Source: Bacteroidales bacterium (GTDB lineage: Bacteria > Bacteroidota > Bacteroidia > Bacteroidales > UBA10428). From it: a DNA stretch of 64,000 nucleotides. Positions 54,165 to 63,740 of this stretch are shown in pieces; positions within the stretch are counted from its first letter, which is position 1; the number at the start of each line of letters is the position of its first letter. The notes beneath the pieces are model-generated. The model saw only the letters and a program-made list of their open reading frames with translations. It did not search any database and was not told the origin of the DNA. Made by a program: the position numbers and the translations under genes. The stretch lies in assembly GCA_016933335.1 (NCBI GenBank), contig JAFGBD010000027.1, positions 1 to 64,000 of the forward strand, written 5' to 3'.

Positions 54165-55307
54165 ATGAGCCGGGAAAGAAAAGTCCGAATCTGTCTGTCC
54201 GTCACCAATGATATTGCCATTGATCAGCGGGTGAGACGTATTGCACGGTCTCTGATAAAACTTAATGTTGAGATTACGATTGTGGGCAGAAAGAGAAGCA
54301 ACAGCTGGGAACTGCAGGAGACTGATATCAGGTTCCGGCGGTTTTCTTTGCTGTTCAATAATGGTCCGCTGTTTTATGCCTGCTACAATACCAGGCTGTT
54401 TTTCTATTTACTTTTTCACCGGTTTGACCTGCTTGTCTCAAATGACCTCGACACCCTGCCTGCCAATTTCATGATATCAGGAATGAAAAGAATAAAACTG
54501 GTTTATGACAGCCATGAATACTTTACAGAAGTACCGGAACTCATAAACAGGAAATTTGTGAAAAAATTCTGGGAGAAACTGGAGAAATGGATGGTTCCGA
54601 AAATCAGGCATTCATATACTGTTTGTGATTCAATCGCGGAAATATACAACAATAAATACGGTATAAATATGATTGCCATCAGAAACCTTTCTGATTGTAA
54701 TATTGAACATCAGAGCAATTCAGGCAGAGAACCTTCACATGATGAAAAAAGAGAGTCCTTATCTAAAAAAACCATTCTTTACCAGGGTTCTGTCAACAAG
54801 GGCAGGGGGCTTGAAAAGGTAATTAAAAGCATGCAATACCTCGATGAAGTCATTTTCAGGATCATAGGTGATGGCGATATTCTTGGTGATCTTAAAAGTC
54901 TGGTTAAAAAACTGAATCTTGAATCCAGGGTTATCTTTACAGGAAGAATACCTCCCAAAGAACTTGTTCAACAAACTATCAAGGCTGATATAGGTATTTC
55001 TCTTGAAGAAAATCTGGGATTGAACTATTATTATGCCCTTCCGAATAAATTATTTGATTACATAAATGCCAATATTCCGGTTGTGGTTTCTGATTTTCCT
55101 GAAATGGGATCACTGGTAAGGAAGTATGATATCGGAGTTGCAACACTTATATCGGATGCACGGGAACTGGCTTTATTGTTCAGGTCAATTCTTGATGATA
55201 CGGCGAGAATGCGGAAATGGAAGAATAACCTTCAAAAGGCAGCCGCTGAACTATGCTGGGACAATGAAGAAAAAAAACTGCTTGATTTTTACAGGAAGAT
55301 TATTTAG
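54165..55307 (+). CDS. Glycosyltransferase family 4-like protein
   Basis: A 380-residue GT-B glycosyltransferase. The N-terminal half carries D-x-R-V-R-R-I-A and S-N-D-L-D-T-L-P; the C-terminal half has the nucleotide-sugar binding pattern Y-Q-G-S-V-N-K-G-R-G-L-E, I-I-G-D-G-D, R-V-I-F-T-G-R-I-P and G-I-S-L-E-E-N-L-G-L-N-Y-Y-Y-A-L-P-N-K-L-F-D-Y. The acceptor is unknown; a polysaccharide flippase at 60-62 kb suggests surface-polysaccharide work in the neighbourhood. Its end overlaps the convergent DUF2062 gene by 8 bp. Confidence 0.85.
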   Translation: MSRERKVRICLSVTNDIAIDQRVRRIARSLIKLNVEITIVGRKRSNSWELQETDIRFRRFSLLFNNGPLFYACYNTRLFFYLLFHRFDLLVSNDLDTLPANFMISGMKRIKLVYDSHEYFTEVPELINRKFVKKFWEKLEKWMVPKIRHSYTVCDSIAEIYNNKYGINMIAIRNLSDCNIEHQSNSGREPSHDEKRESLSKKTILYQGSVNKGRGLEKVIKSMQYLDEVIFRIIGDGDILGDLKSLVKKLNLESRVIFTGRIPPKELVQQTIKADIGISLEENLGLNYYYALPNKLFDYINANIPVVVSDFPEMGSLVRKYDIGVATLISDARELALLFRSILDDTARMRKWKNNLQKAAAELCWDNEEKKLLDFYRKII

Positions 55308-55761
55308 CCCTGGCAGGTACCAGTTTCCTGAATGAGAAAAAAAGCACTTTGTAAAGTATGATTGCCAGTGGTATCGACACAATAAACCAGACTGCAGTTG
55401 CTGTCAGGTAAGCAAGCCAGAAATGATGCAGAGTCCCCCAGACATCTGTTCTCAGCATTGCAAAAAGCTGATCAAAAGAGTGAGGTAAAAGTGAATTATT
55501 GAAAATAAGATCACCAAGTTTAAGAAAAGGAAAGATGAGCAATATCTGAAGGGGGTAAACCATATAATGACCTATATGTGAAGCAGTCAGATTCAATCTG
55601 AAGCAAAATACAACCAGTGTTACGAGCAATGATGTAAGTCCGTATAGGGGAATGATTCCTATGGTGATACCTAATGAAACTGATAATGCAAGTTTATGTG
55701 GGGTGATTCCTTTTTTCAGAAAATCAAGTATTTTACTGAAGATCCTGTTTTTTAGCGCCAT
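55300..55761 (-). CDS. DUF2062 membrane protein
   Basis: A 153-residue protein with the DUF2062 pattern: P-x-x-L-A-L-S-V-S-L-G-I-T-I-G-I-I-P at the N-terminus and about four transmembrane segments, with Y-M-V-Y-P-L-Q-I in the middle. Members are often near glycosyltransferases and may help move or process lipid-linked sugars; unproven. It is convergent with the glycosyltransferase. Confidence 0.8.
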   Translation of the reverse strand: MALKNRIFSKILDFLKKGITPHKLALSVSLGITIGIIPLYGLTSLLVTLVVFCFRLNLTASHIGHYMVYPLQILLIFPFLKLGDLIFNNSLLPHSFDQLFAMLRTDVWGTLHHFWLAYLTATAVWFIVSIPLAIILYKVLFFSFRKLVPARAK

Positions 55762-55895
55762 GAATAATACCTCTCAAGATAAATTTATTGATGATTCTTA
55801 ATGTTACGTTTGAATCAAACTAAAGTTTGCGAATTTAAAAGAAAAATGCATATAAAGTACGATTACATCCATAATTTTTAACCATCCGGTAAGAA

Positions 55896-56645
55896 TTAAG
55901 ATCCTTTGGTATTTCTGAACTGCTGAATCCATCTGGTAAGTTTTTCAAAATGAGATCCTTCCCAGTAAACATTTTTACATTCGGTGCACTGGTAGAACTC
56001 ATTAAAGTGTTTAATCGTCAAGGGTTTAAGATATCTGATCACAGATTGTTTGGATACTTTTCTGATCCTGCCATTACAGCATGAACATCGTGAGAAGGGT
56101 TTTATTTTATCTTTCAGATCAAACTTATCTATGATTTCCTGCAGCTGGCTGCGGGGTTTTTGATTTCTCACATAATAACCATGGGTTACACTTCCATTTT
56201 TCAGAATTCCCTTATCCCTGGTCAGGATTGTTCTTTTTTCCGTAACTGAACGGGTTATGATCTCATCGTCATCAAGATCGTTGCGATAATAGGAGTCAAA
56301 ACCGAAAAATCTGAGATATCGTGCAAGCTTACCCAAATGAACATCGAGTATGAATTTTGTGTTTCGGAGGCTCTTCCCTGTTTTTTTAAGACCATTGATA
56401 TTCAGCAGCTCAAACACCGGATAAACCGAAATAAAATCACCATCCTGAATCCTGTAGTCAAATGCTTTTGGTATTCCATTCACGAGGACCAGGTCGATCT
56501 CGGTGTGAGGCACATTAAATGATTCAATGACATCTTTTAACGAAGGATTTCCTTTAATTACCGCAGTGAACGGCACTTTCCTCTTATGCGGAGGGAGAAA
56601 GTCATTTAATTCTTCATAAAATCGGAAAGTTACCTCAGCAGGCAT
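55896..56645 (-). CDS. Mut7-C RNase-domain protein with ubiquitin-like N-terminus
   Basis: A 249-residue protein. Residues 1-80 form a Mut7-C ubiquitin-like domain (ThiS-like), and ~95-235 form a Mut7-C RNase (PIN-like) domain with conserved acidic residues D101 and D124-D127 and T-R-D-K-G-I-L (142-148), ending in a zinc ribbon C187-x2-C190 ... C220-x2-C223. The family is predicted to be a ribonuclease; substrate unknown. A -7 element lies upstream at 56682. Confidence 0.82.
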   Translation of the reverse strand: MPAEVTFRFYEELNDFLPPHKRKVPFTAVIKGNPSLKDVIESFNVPHTEIDLVLVNGIPKAFDYRIQDGDFISVYPVFELLNINGLKKTGKSLRNTKFILDVHLGKLARYLRFFGFDSYYRNDLDDDEIITRSVTEKRTILTRDKGILKNGSVTHGYYVRNQKPRSQLQEIIDKFDLKDKIKPFSRCSCCNGRIRKVSKQSVIRYLKPLTIKHFNEFYQCTECKNVYWEGSHFEKLTRWIQQFRNTKGS

Positions 56646-56681
56646 TTTTCAGACGTGAATATTATAATATTTAAGATACAA

Positions 56682-56689
56682 CAAAGATA
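56682..56689 (-). promoter_or_regulatory. -7 promoter element before the Mut7-C gene
   Basis: On the minus strand TATCTTTG matches TAnnTTTG, 36 bp before the start codon. No -33 element with a normal spacer was seen. Confidence 0.4.
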
Positions 56690-56726
56690 TGAATGCTATG
56701 TGAACATCCTCATTACAATCACTATT

Positions 56727-57494
56727 TCATTCAGTCTTCGCCAAATCCTTCTTTCTGGAGGCAATGAAGACATATTCCTGAGGTTTCAGTCCATGGTAAT
56801 TATGCTCATCCTCAGAAAAATGCATGACTTTAACATCAAAGCCATTTTGTTCCAGTCTGAATTTCAGACCGTTTACTGAATAAATACGGACATGATCCTC
56901 CTGTCCGAAATGAATTTTCCTGTCATTTGGATTTTTGATTGCTGAATTTTCGTATATCGATCCTTTCTTAAAAGGAGTCTGAATCATGCAAATTCCCCCT
57001 GGTTTAAGAATCCTGTATAGTTCCGACATAGCTTCCTTATCTTTTTCTACGTGCTCAAGTATGTGATAACAGATGATCAAGTCATACTTACTGTCAGGTT
57101 CATCAATTCTGGTTATATCAAGGTGCTTATGAGCCATGAAATCTCCTGAAATATCTGTGCTTTCATAAATAATTCCTGGATAAATGCTTAACAATCCAAA
57201 CAGGCTTTTTGACGGGGAGAAATGAAGCACAAAAAGATGCTCCCTTAGAAATTCTGACTTCAGCAATAACCACAAACGTCTGTTTCTAGGCAGGCTCCCA
57301 CAATAAGGACATAATTTTTCACCGTTATCAAGTATGATGAACCTTCTGAGCTTCCTGTTGCAAATGGTACATTCATATTTTTTCCCCTTGTAAAACCGGT
57401 ATAAAATGCCTCTTAGCAGCTTTTCATTGTTTGCTGCCATTTTTTCCGGAATCATTCTTTTCATATATTGTTTAAGGACAAGATACATTGACAT
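56727..57494 (-). CDS. Zinc-ribbon plus class I methyltransferase
   Basis: A 255-residue protein. Residues ~40-66 form a zinc ribbon C42-x2-C45 ... C62-x2-C65, followed by a SAM-dependent methyltransferase domain; the later core has D-L-I-I-C-Y-H-I-L-E-H-V, L-Y-R-I-L-K-P-G-G and Q-T-P-F. The usual motif I glycine pattern is not obvious, but the H-x-L-E-H and L-K-P-G-G features are typical of this methyltransferase type. Substrate unknown. It is 81 bp upstream of the Mut7-C gene on the same strand. Confidence 0.75.
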   Translation of the reverse strand: MSMYLVLKQYMKRMIPEKMAANNEKLLRGILYRFYKGKKYECTICNRKLRRFIILDNGEKLCPYCGSLPRNRRLWLLLKSEFLREHLFVLHFSPSKSLFGLLSIYPGIIYESTDISGDFMAHKHLDITRIDEPDSKYDLIICYHILEHVEKDKEAMSELYRILKPGGICMIQTPFKKGSIYENSAIKNPNDRKIHFGQEDHVRIYSVNGLKFRLEQNGFDVKVMHFSEDEHNYHGLKPQEYVFIASRKKDLAKTE

Positions 57495-57684
57495 AGGCTA
57501 CTCCCGTTAAACCGACCATTTTAAAGTTAACAAATTTAATATTTTATAAAATTATCTGCATTTATTACAAATCCGGATCTGATGCAAAAAGAATTGTCCG
57601 CATAATGACTTAAATCATGAATTTCCTGTTCCTTAAAATTGCTTTATTCACTAACTTGTAACTGGTTTTAAAACACTAATCACC

Positions 57685-59139
57685 ATGGAAAAAATAGATC
57701 CAGGACTCAAAAATCTCAATAACGTTTTCCCGGATTCATTCACTCCCGAACAGCTCGCAAAAGCAAAGACGCTGTTCCTGAAAAGACTGGCTGAACTGGC
57801 GCACAGGCATTATGGAGGTAAAATCCAGGTAATTCCGAAAGCCCCTGTGCCGGGTTACAACTGGTTTAATGTATGGTATACTCCAGGTGTGTCAAAAATT
57901 TCCACCGATATCAGGGATAATAACGATATCTCTTACGAACTTACCAACAGAGGTAATATGGTAGCTGTTGTGAGCGATTCAACACGTGTACTGGGTGATG
58001 GTAATTGCACTCCTCCTGGAGGACTGGGTGTAATGGAAGGAAAGGCCTTTCTGATGAAATACCTTGGAGGAATTGACGCCATTGCATTATGTATTGACAG
58101 CAGAAACGGGAGGGGTGAAAATGATCCGGATAAAATGATTGAATTTGTAAAAATGGCTCAGCATAGCTTCGGAGCGATCAACCTGGAAGATATCTCCCAG
58201 CCAAATTGTTTTAAAGTACTGGACAGACTTAGAGAAGAATGTGATATTGCCGTCTGGCATGATGATGCCCAGGGTACGGCCTGCGTTATTCTTGCAGGTT
58301 TGATCAATGCCTTGAAACTGGCAGAAAAGAATATTGCTGATATAAAAATTGTAATGCTGGGAGCAGGTGCAGCCAATACAACCATTGCGCGGTTAATTAT
58401 AGCTGATGGTGCGAATCCGGAGAATATCGTTCTTTTTGATAAAGATGGTCCGCTGGACACTGATCGTAAAGATTTTAAAGAAGATAAGAGGTATTACCGT
58501 ACATGGGAAATCTGTCAGGTCACAAATCCCCGGAAGATCAAGACATTTGAAGAGGCTTTCAGTGGAGCGGATGTACTCATTGCATTGTCAGTCCCCGGGC
58601 CCAATGTTGTTAAACCCGGGTGGATCAGAAGCATGTCTGATAAACCGATTGTATTCACATGTGCAAATCCGGTGCCGGAGATATATCCATGCACAGCATT
58701 GGAGGCAGGAGCATATATTGTTGCCACCGGAAGAGGAGATTTTCCGAACCAGGTCAACAATTCCCTGGGATTTCCAGGCATTCTTAAAGGAACACTGCTT
58801 GTCAGGGCACGAAAAATAACCGACAATATGGCAATTGCAGCTGCTCATTCCATTTCCGAATTTGCGCAAAAGAAAGGTATCAACCCGGATAAAATCGTAC
58901 CAACCATGGATGAAACCGAAGTCTTTAAAGAAGAGGCTGCTGCAGTCGCCATGCAGGCAATAAAGGACGGTGTTGCCAGGATTAACCTGTCATGGGATGA
59001 GGTTTACAATAAAGCATCAAAGGATATTAACCATGCAAGAGAGTTGACTCAGGCATTGATGGCACAGGGATTTATTCAGTCCCCACCCGAAGAGATGCTT
59101 AAAGAGGCTTTGGAGTGGTCTGTTAAAAAGGCAGAATAA
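57685..59139 (+). CDS. Malic enzyme (oxaloacetate-decarboxylating), variant
   Basis: Decarboxylates malate to pyruvate with NAD(P)+. The 484-residue protein has the malic-enzyme fold: Y-T-P-G-V-S at 65-70, a catalytic lysine in V-M-E-G-K (Lys120), E-D-I-S-Q-P-N with the metal site, H-D-D-A-Q-G-T-A, and the nucleotide-binding loop L-G-A-G-A-A-N. The segment before Lys120 reads SDSTRVLGDGNCTP instead of the common T-D-G-T-x-V-L-G-L-G-D-I-G, marking a divergent subgroup. Cofactor preference cannot be read from sequence. It stands alone. Confidence 0.88.
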   Translation: MEKIDPGLKNLNNVFPDSFTPEQLAKAKTLFLKRLAELAHRHYGGKIQVIPKAPVPGYNWFNVWYTPGVSKISTDIRDNNDISYELTNRGNMVAVVSDSTRVLGDGNCTPPGGLGVMEGKAFLMKYLGGIDAIALCIDSRNGRGENDPDKMIEFVKMAQHSFGAINLEDISQPNCFKVLDRLREECDIAVWHDDAQGTACVILAGLINALKLAEKNIADIKIVMLGAGAANTTIARLIIADGANPENIVLFDKDGPLDTDRKDFKEDKRYYRTWEICQVTNPRKIKTFEEAFSGADVLIALSVPGPNVVKPGWIRSMSDKPIVFTCANPVPEIYPCTALEAGAYIVATGRGDFPNQVNNSLGFPGILKGTLLVRARKITDNMAIAAAHSISEFAQKKGINPDKIVPTMDETEVFKEEAAAVAMQAIKDGVARINLSWDEVYNKASKDINHARELTQALMAQGFIQSPPEEMLKEALEWSVKKAE

Positions 59140-59259
59140 AACAGATATTAAGAACAATTATATGTCTTGTTTTAACAGCTAAAAAGATCAAAGGATTAAA
59201 GAAAAAGACCGAGATTGCTTAATAAGAAGGAAAGAATAGTAACCGCCTGAAATATCGAA

Positions 59260-59703
59260 TCACTGCTCCTTGTCAAATCTGCGGAACAGCTTTATTGTGC
59301 CGTCTTCGGCAATATAATCCAGCTGAAGAGAATCACCTGAGAGAGAGATTCCGCAGAAATGAATGTAATCACCTTTTTGAGAGAATAACCTGATGTCCGG
59401 TTCAATGGCTTCAGGATCGGTTACTGTTTCAAGCCAGAAAATTCCTGATGATTCAACCAGATCATTCTTAAACCGTATATACATACCATCAGACGAAAAC
59501 ACCTGTCTGACTGAGTATCCAACAGAATCATGAGTAAGCACAAAAGGTAATCCTGAATTGGTATTGTAATAGGTTGATTTGATCCAGATCCATTCTCCCA
59601 TGATTTGGTTCTCAGTATCAGAGATTAGCTTATCCTCTTTTTTTTCACAACTGAAAGAAAGAAGAAACGGGATTAATATATAAAGTAAATATTTCATTTT
59701 CAT
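59260..59703 (-). CDS. Small lipoprotein, lipocalin-like
   Basis: A 147-residue lipoprotein: signal peptide ending in L-L-S-F-S-C with Cys19 as the lipidation site. The mature part alternates strands around G-E-W-I-W-I-K-S and contains a pattern seen in small Bacteroidota lipocalin-like lipoproteins. Function unknown. It is convergent with the malic enzyme gene with a 120-bp gap. Confidence 0.72.
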   Translation of the reverse strand: MKMKYLLYILIPFLLSFSCEKKEDKLISDTENQIMGEWIWIKSTYYNTNSGLPFVLTHDSVGYSVRQVFSSDGMYIRFKNDLVESSGIFWLETVTDPEAIEPDIRLFSQKGDYIHFCGISLSGDSLQLDYIAEDGTIKLFRRFDKEQ

Positions 59704-59789
59704 GATGCTACTAAATTAGCTGATTTTCTAATTATAAGACCGGTTTTTTATCAAAAAGTTGCGTGGATCGGTCAAAAAATATGACCGGT

Positions 59790-60008
59790 TCATTGAAAAA
59801 GGGTAGGCTGATCATCGAAGAGAGAAGGATAGTTGTCACTAAACTTCTTTAAGATTTCAGTGATGATTGTTTCACGCATAAACCTTGTCCTGTTTCTGAT
59901 ATTAAACCTGTTGCAGTAGTTATCTATTGCACTCCATTCAAGATTATTGAATAATATAATTTGTTTATTGATTCTTTTAAGATTATGATCTTTTTGCCTT
60001 CTTCTCAC
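59790..60008 (-). CDS. Small ribbon-helix-helix-like protein
   Basis: A 72-residue basic protein: a short strand (K-Q-I-I-L-F) followed by two helices with the core R-F-M-R-E-T-I-I-T-E-I-L-K-K-F and a tail ending P-S-L-F-D. This matches the layout of ribbon-helix-helix DNA-binding proteins and similar small conserved Bacteroidota proteins. No toxin gene is next to it, so an antitoxin role has no support here. Confidence 0.6.
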   Translation of the reverse strand: MRRRQKDHNLKRINKQIILFNNLEWSAIDNYCNRFNIRNRTRFMRETIITEILKKFSDNYPSLFDDQPTLFQ

Positions 60009-60251
60009 AACATCAATTTTCAGATATCAGACTAATAATATTACTTATTATATCTTTTTTTCACACCTGCAATTTTCAACATATTGTTAAAAGACAATAA
60101 CATCATTAAAGGCCGGATGAATGACTGTATAATATCAGAATTATAGAAAGTATTTGATATATAGCAAATTAGGAATTATTGTCACCGGGGTGTCTATATC
60201 TGTTTGCAATTTATATACTGTTAGTAAAAATGAAAATTGTGGTTGTAACAA

Positions 60252-61748
60252 TCAGCTAACCTGATCTCCGGAACGAATTAACCTGTACATGCTGTTTAAA
60301 TCAATGATTTTTAATACAAACGCAAATACTATAGAAGCTAAAGCAAAGAAAACGAGCTGGTAAAACCAGGATATGGGTATTCTCCTGACGAGGATTACCA
60401 TCAGGATTATTACAGACGAATATATCAAAAGCTGAATGATCAGTTTATGGTTGATTGAAAATTTAAAAATAATAGTGGCGACAATCACTTGTGTAAAGGC
60501 TGTCAGCAACTGAGCCAGAAGATTTGCAATGGCAGAACCCAGCACTCCAATCCTCGGGATAAGGATGAGATTCAGTATCAGACTGATTAAGGCGCCGGCA
60601 CCTGCAATGATGTTGAGGATTTTTAAATTTCCGTTTGCAGTAAGAAGGCAGCCGAATATATAGGTTGAACAGATTCCGAGAAATCCTGGCATAATGGTTC
60701 TGAACACGCGTGAAGATAACATCAGATGTTCGTTATAAAGAAGGCTTATCAGTTCATTGCCATAAGCAACTGATGCCACAGATAGCATTATAGCAGGTAT
60801 GATAATAAGCACATATGCAATGTGAACAAGCTGTTCGACTGATTCCCTGTTTTTAAGCATCCTGGCAAACATGGGTAATAATATCAGTGCAAAAAGATAT
60901 CCGTAATTCTGAAGCATATCCAGTAACCTGAAACTATGGGCATAAATACCTGCCTGAATTCTCCCTTCAGGTAACATACGTTCAAGAAGAATGGAGTCTA
61001 TCCGGTAATATGAGGCCATTAAAAAAATCAATAAGGCATAGGGCAGGCTTTTTTTAATAATGGATAAATAATCGCGTATTTCAATATTAAGCTTAAGCCT
61101 GCCTGCTTTTGTCAGAACAACCGTTAATGAAACAAGCAGGGTGATAAAATAGGCAAATGTCTGGGCATAAATAAACCACTCTATTTTAAAGGCGTGCTTT
61201 GTCACGTTTCCCCACAGAAGGGTGCCGCAAATGATGATCAGCAAGGTTTTATCAAGAACAGAAATAATGCTTTCTGTTTTAAAGAGATGCATTCCGCCGA
61301 TGTTAGCCCTCAGATAGAGAATCAGACTTGCAAGGAACTGATTGAAGAGTAAGATGGATAAAAGCCTGATCTGATACAGGTTATAATTCCATATGATGCC
61401 GATCACCAGGCACAGGACAAAATAGATGAGGCCCAGGAATATTCTTATAACCAAAATATTCGACAGGTATCTGGACAATGAATTCTGGTGCCGGGCAATT
61501 TCTCTCCTTGTAAAATTCTCAATGCCCATATCAAGTACGACCTGGAACATCAGTGAAAGACTCAGCAGAGGGAAATAAATTCCATAGGAAGCAGCAGTTA
61601 CTGCGTTTTGAATTCCGACATCTATGCCCAAAACATAAAAAGGCTTTATCAGGAGGTTAAGGAATAACAGAAGAGCAAGGTTTGTGACAAATTTTCTTTT
61701 CAATGATACTGCATAAAATGGATTGTACAAATGTAATTTTTTTTCCAA
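60252..61748 (-). CDS. Polysaccharide flippase (MOP/PST family, Wzx-like)
   Basis: A 498-residue membrane protein with about 12-14 transmembrane helices, of the oligosaccharide flippase family that turns lipid-linked repeat units to the periplasmic side. The N-terminal N-L-A-L-L-L-F-L-N-L-L-I-K-P-F region and late P-R-I-G-V-L-G-S-A-I-A-N-L-L-A-Q are typical. It is isolated from the other polysaccharide genes but may serve the same pathway as the glycosyltransferase at 54 kb. Confidence 0.85.
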   Translation of the reverse strand: MEKKLHLYNPFYAVSLKRKFVTNLALLLFLNLLIKPFYVLGIDVGIQNAVTAASYGIYFPLLSLSLMFQVVLDMGIENFTRREIARHQNSLSRYLSNILVIRIFLGLIYFVLCLVIGIIWNYNLYQIRLLSILLFNQFLASLILYLRANIGGMHLFKTESIISVLDKTLLIIICGTLLWGNVTKHAFKIEWFIYAQTFAYFITLLVSLTVVLTKAGRLKLNIEIRDYLSIIKKSLPYALLIFLMASYYRIDSILLERMLPEGRIQAGIYAHSFRLLDMLQNYGYLFALILLPMFARMLKNRESVEQLVHIAYVLIIIPAIMLSVASVAYGNELISLLYNEHLMLSSRVFRTIMPGFLGICSTYIFGCLLTANGNLKILNIIAGAGALISLILNLILIPRIGVLGSAIANLLAQLLTAFTQVIVATIIFKFSINHKLIIQLLIYSSVIILMVILVRRIPISWFYQLVFFALASIVFAFVLKIIDLNSMYRLIRSGDQVS

Positions 61749-61909
61749 CAGATTCTGCTTTTAAATTGATTATATTAACTTAATACCGGGATAATGTCTT
61801 TAAAACTCGGATTTGAATCTGAAAATCAGCTCCCGGATTGAATGACACGTCAAACAGAATGATTAGTTTTACAGCCCACAAATGATCATAAGATCATAAA
61901 ATTTTACAG

Positions 61910-62530
61910 ATGGCTCCTGTCAAAAGAATATTAAGGCCCTGTTATTCAGGGCACAAAATTGAAGCCGGATGTGATGAAGCTGGCAGGGGATGTCTGGCAG
62001 GACCTGTATTTGCTGCTGCAGTAATTCTTCCTGTCGACTATCATCACACACAATTAAATGATTCAAAACAACTTTCCGAATGTTTAAGGTACCGACTGAG
62101 AGAAGAGATTGAGAAGGAAGCCATAAGCTGGTCAGTTGAACATGTTTTACCTGCCGAGATAGACCTCCTTAATATTCTGAGAGCGTCAATAACAGCTATG
62201 CACAGAGCATTGAACAAACTGGAGGTATTACCTGAATTCCTGCTTATAGACGGGAACAGGTTCATTAATTATAAAAATATACCGCATCAATGCATCATAA
62301 AAGGTGACTCCAGGTATTGTTCGATAGCTGCAGCTTCAATACTGGCTAAAACCTACAGAGATGATTACATGAAAAGGATTCACAAGCAATATAGCTGTTA
62401 CGGCTGGGATAAGAACAAGGGTTATTCAACATCAGAACACCGACTGGCGATTGAAACACATGGAATATCACCACACCACCGCAAATCATTCAGGCTTACA
62501 GATAGTCAATTGTCCTTGGACTTCCGGTGA
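61910..62530 (+). CDS. rnhB: Ribonuclease HII
   Basis: Cuts RNA of RNA-DNA hybrids and single ribonucleotides in DNA. The catalytic D-E-A-G-R-G motif is at residues 22-27, with later acidic residues in L-L-I-D-G-N and A-A-A-S-I-L-A-K-x-x-R-D. The 206-residue length is typical. Together with rnhA 1.2 kb away it gives the cell both RNase H types. MarC lies between them. Confidence 0.95.
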   Translation: MAPVKRILRPCYSGHKIEAGCDEAGRGCLAGPVFAAAVILPVDYHHTQLNDSKQLSECLRYRLREEIEKEAISWSVEHVLPAEIDLLNILRASITAMHRALNKLEVLPEFLLIDGNRFINYKNIPHQCIIKGDSRYCSIAAASILAKTYRDDYMKRIHKQYSCYGWDKNKGYSTSEHRLAIETHGISPHHRKSFRLTDSQLSLDFR

Positions 62531-62595
62531 TTTAAAAAATAATTTTTTGATATGGGTGAAATTTACTATTTTGTGACTGATCAAAACTGTTCCGG

Positions 62596-63180
62596 ATGAA
62601 GATTGCATTTGTTGACATAATTACTGTATTCATGGTATTGTTTGCAGTTATTGATATTGCGGGCTCAATTCCTGTTATTATTGATATCAGGCGTAAAACC
62701 GGCAAAATTGATGCGATGAGGATTTCGCTGATCGCCTATTTCATTATGCTGGTATTCCTGTTTGCCGGAGAACCATTTCTGGGCCTGTTCGGGATCGACG
62801 TCAAGTCTTTTGCCATTGCAGGTTCCTTTGTGTTGTTATTACTGGGTCTTGAAATGGTCTTGGGTATTGAATTTTTCAAAATGGATCATGCCAGGGAATC
62901 ATCAGTAGTCCCGATTTCGTTTCCCCTGATTGCCGGAGCAGGAACTTTTACAACCATTATTTCTCTTAAGGCAGAATACAACACTTATGTTATATTTATT
63001 TCACTTACCATCAATATGGTCGTTGTGTATTTCGTTTTAAGGTCCACAAGATTCTTTGAAAAGATTCTGGGTGGTACGGGAATACAGATTCTGAAAAGAC
63101 TTTTTGGCATCATTCTTCTGGCAATTGCCATTCGCCTTTTTATTTCAAATACGGGTATTAAACTGGATCATGTCTCATAA
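62596..63180 (+). CDS. MarC/UPF0056 family membrane protein
   Basis: A 194-residue protein with about six transmembrane helices and the MarC pattern: F-A-V-I-D-I-A-G-S-I-P at the N-terminus, A-I-A-G-S-F-V-L-L-L-L-G and P-I-S-F-P-L-I-A-G-A-G-T in the middle. The family was named from the mar locus but its transport function is unsettled. Its end overlaps rnhA by 11 bp, so the two are translationally coupled. Confidence 0.85.
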   Translation: MKIAFVDIITVFMVLFAVIDIAGSIPVIIDIRRKTGKIDAMRISLIAYFIMLVFLFAGEPFLGLFGIDVKSFAIAGSFVLLLLGLEMVLGIEFFKMDHARESSVVPISFPLIAGAGTFTTIISLKAEYNTYVIFISLTINMVVVYFVLRSTRFFEKILGGTGIQILKRLFGIILLAIAIRLFISNTGIKLDHVS

Positions 63181-63655
63181 AATCACAATATATACCGATG
63201 GTGCATCAAGCGGGAATCCGGGTCCCGGCGGATACGGAGTTGTTTTAAAGTCTGCCGGTCACAGAAAGGAACTCTCAAGGGGATTCAAGCTGACAACCAA
63301 CAACCGTATGGAGCTTCTGGCAGTCATTGCAGGTCTGGAAGCCCTAAAATTCAATAATTGTGATGTTACCATCTATACCGATTCAAAGTATGTTGTTGAG
63401 GCTGTTGAAAAAGGATGGTTATTTGAATGGGAAAAAAGGGGATTTAAAAAGAAAAAAAATCCGGACTTGTGGAAAAGGTTTCTTGATATTTACAGAAAGC
63501 ACAAAGTTAAATTTATCTGGATAAAAGGACATAACAACAACATTGAAAACGAGTTATGTGACAGGATGGCTGTAATGGCTTACCGAGAAGGAAAGTTACA
63601 TGCAGATGCAGGGTATGATCAAAACAATATTGATATATTTGGCAGACAGGATTAA
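63170..63655 (+). CDS. rnhA: Ribonuclease HI
   Basis: Degrades RNA in RNA-DNA hybrids. Catalytic residues D10, E48, D71 and the later D131, plus H121, are all present, with motifs Y-T-D-G-A-S-S-G-N-P-G-P-G-G, N-N-R-M-E-L, Y-T-D-S-K-Y-V and K-G-H-N-N-N. The 161-residue protein starts at ATG 63170; an upstream in-frame start at 63104 lies inside marC and adds a hydrophobic stretch absent from the family. Confidence 0.95.
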   Translation: MSHKITIYTDGASSGNPGPGGYGVVLKSAGHRKELSRGFKLTTNNRMELLAVIAGLEALKFNNCDVTIYTDSKYVVEAVEKGWLFEWEKRGFKKKKNPDLWKRFLDIYRKHKVKFIWIKGHNNNIENELCDRMAVMAYREGKLHADAGYDQNNIDIFGRQD

Positions 63656-63687
63656 ATTGAAAATTTTAGAATTTTAGGTATTTTAAA

Positions 63688-63695
63688 TATCTTTG
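63688..63695 (+). promoter_or_regulatory. -7 promoter element before the SiaB-like gene
   Basis: TATCTTTG matches TAnnTTTG exactly, 45 bp before the ATG at 63741. The nearest TTG is spaced too far to be a good -33. Confidence 0.4.
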
Positions 63696-63740
63696 ATAAA
63701 TAACCGGTTTGGATGATTTTTTATTTCAGATAACCATTAT

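Noticed and set aside
55811-55829. Inverted repeat CAAACT-AA-AGTTTG upstream of the DUF2062 gene
   Set aside because: Short, AT-rich and unsupported by a second copy; probably chance.
59790-60008. Antitoxin of a toxin-antitoxin pair
   Set aside because: The RHH-like protein has no adjacent small toxin gene; the neighbours are a lipoprotein and a flippase.
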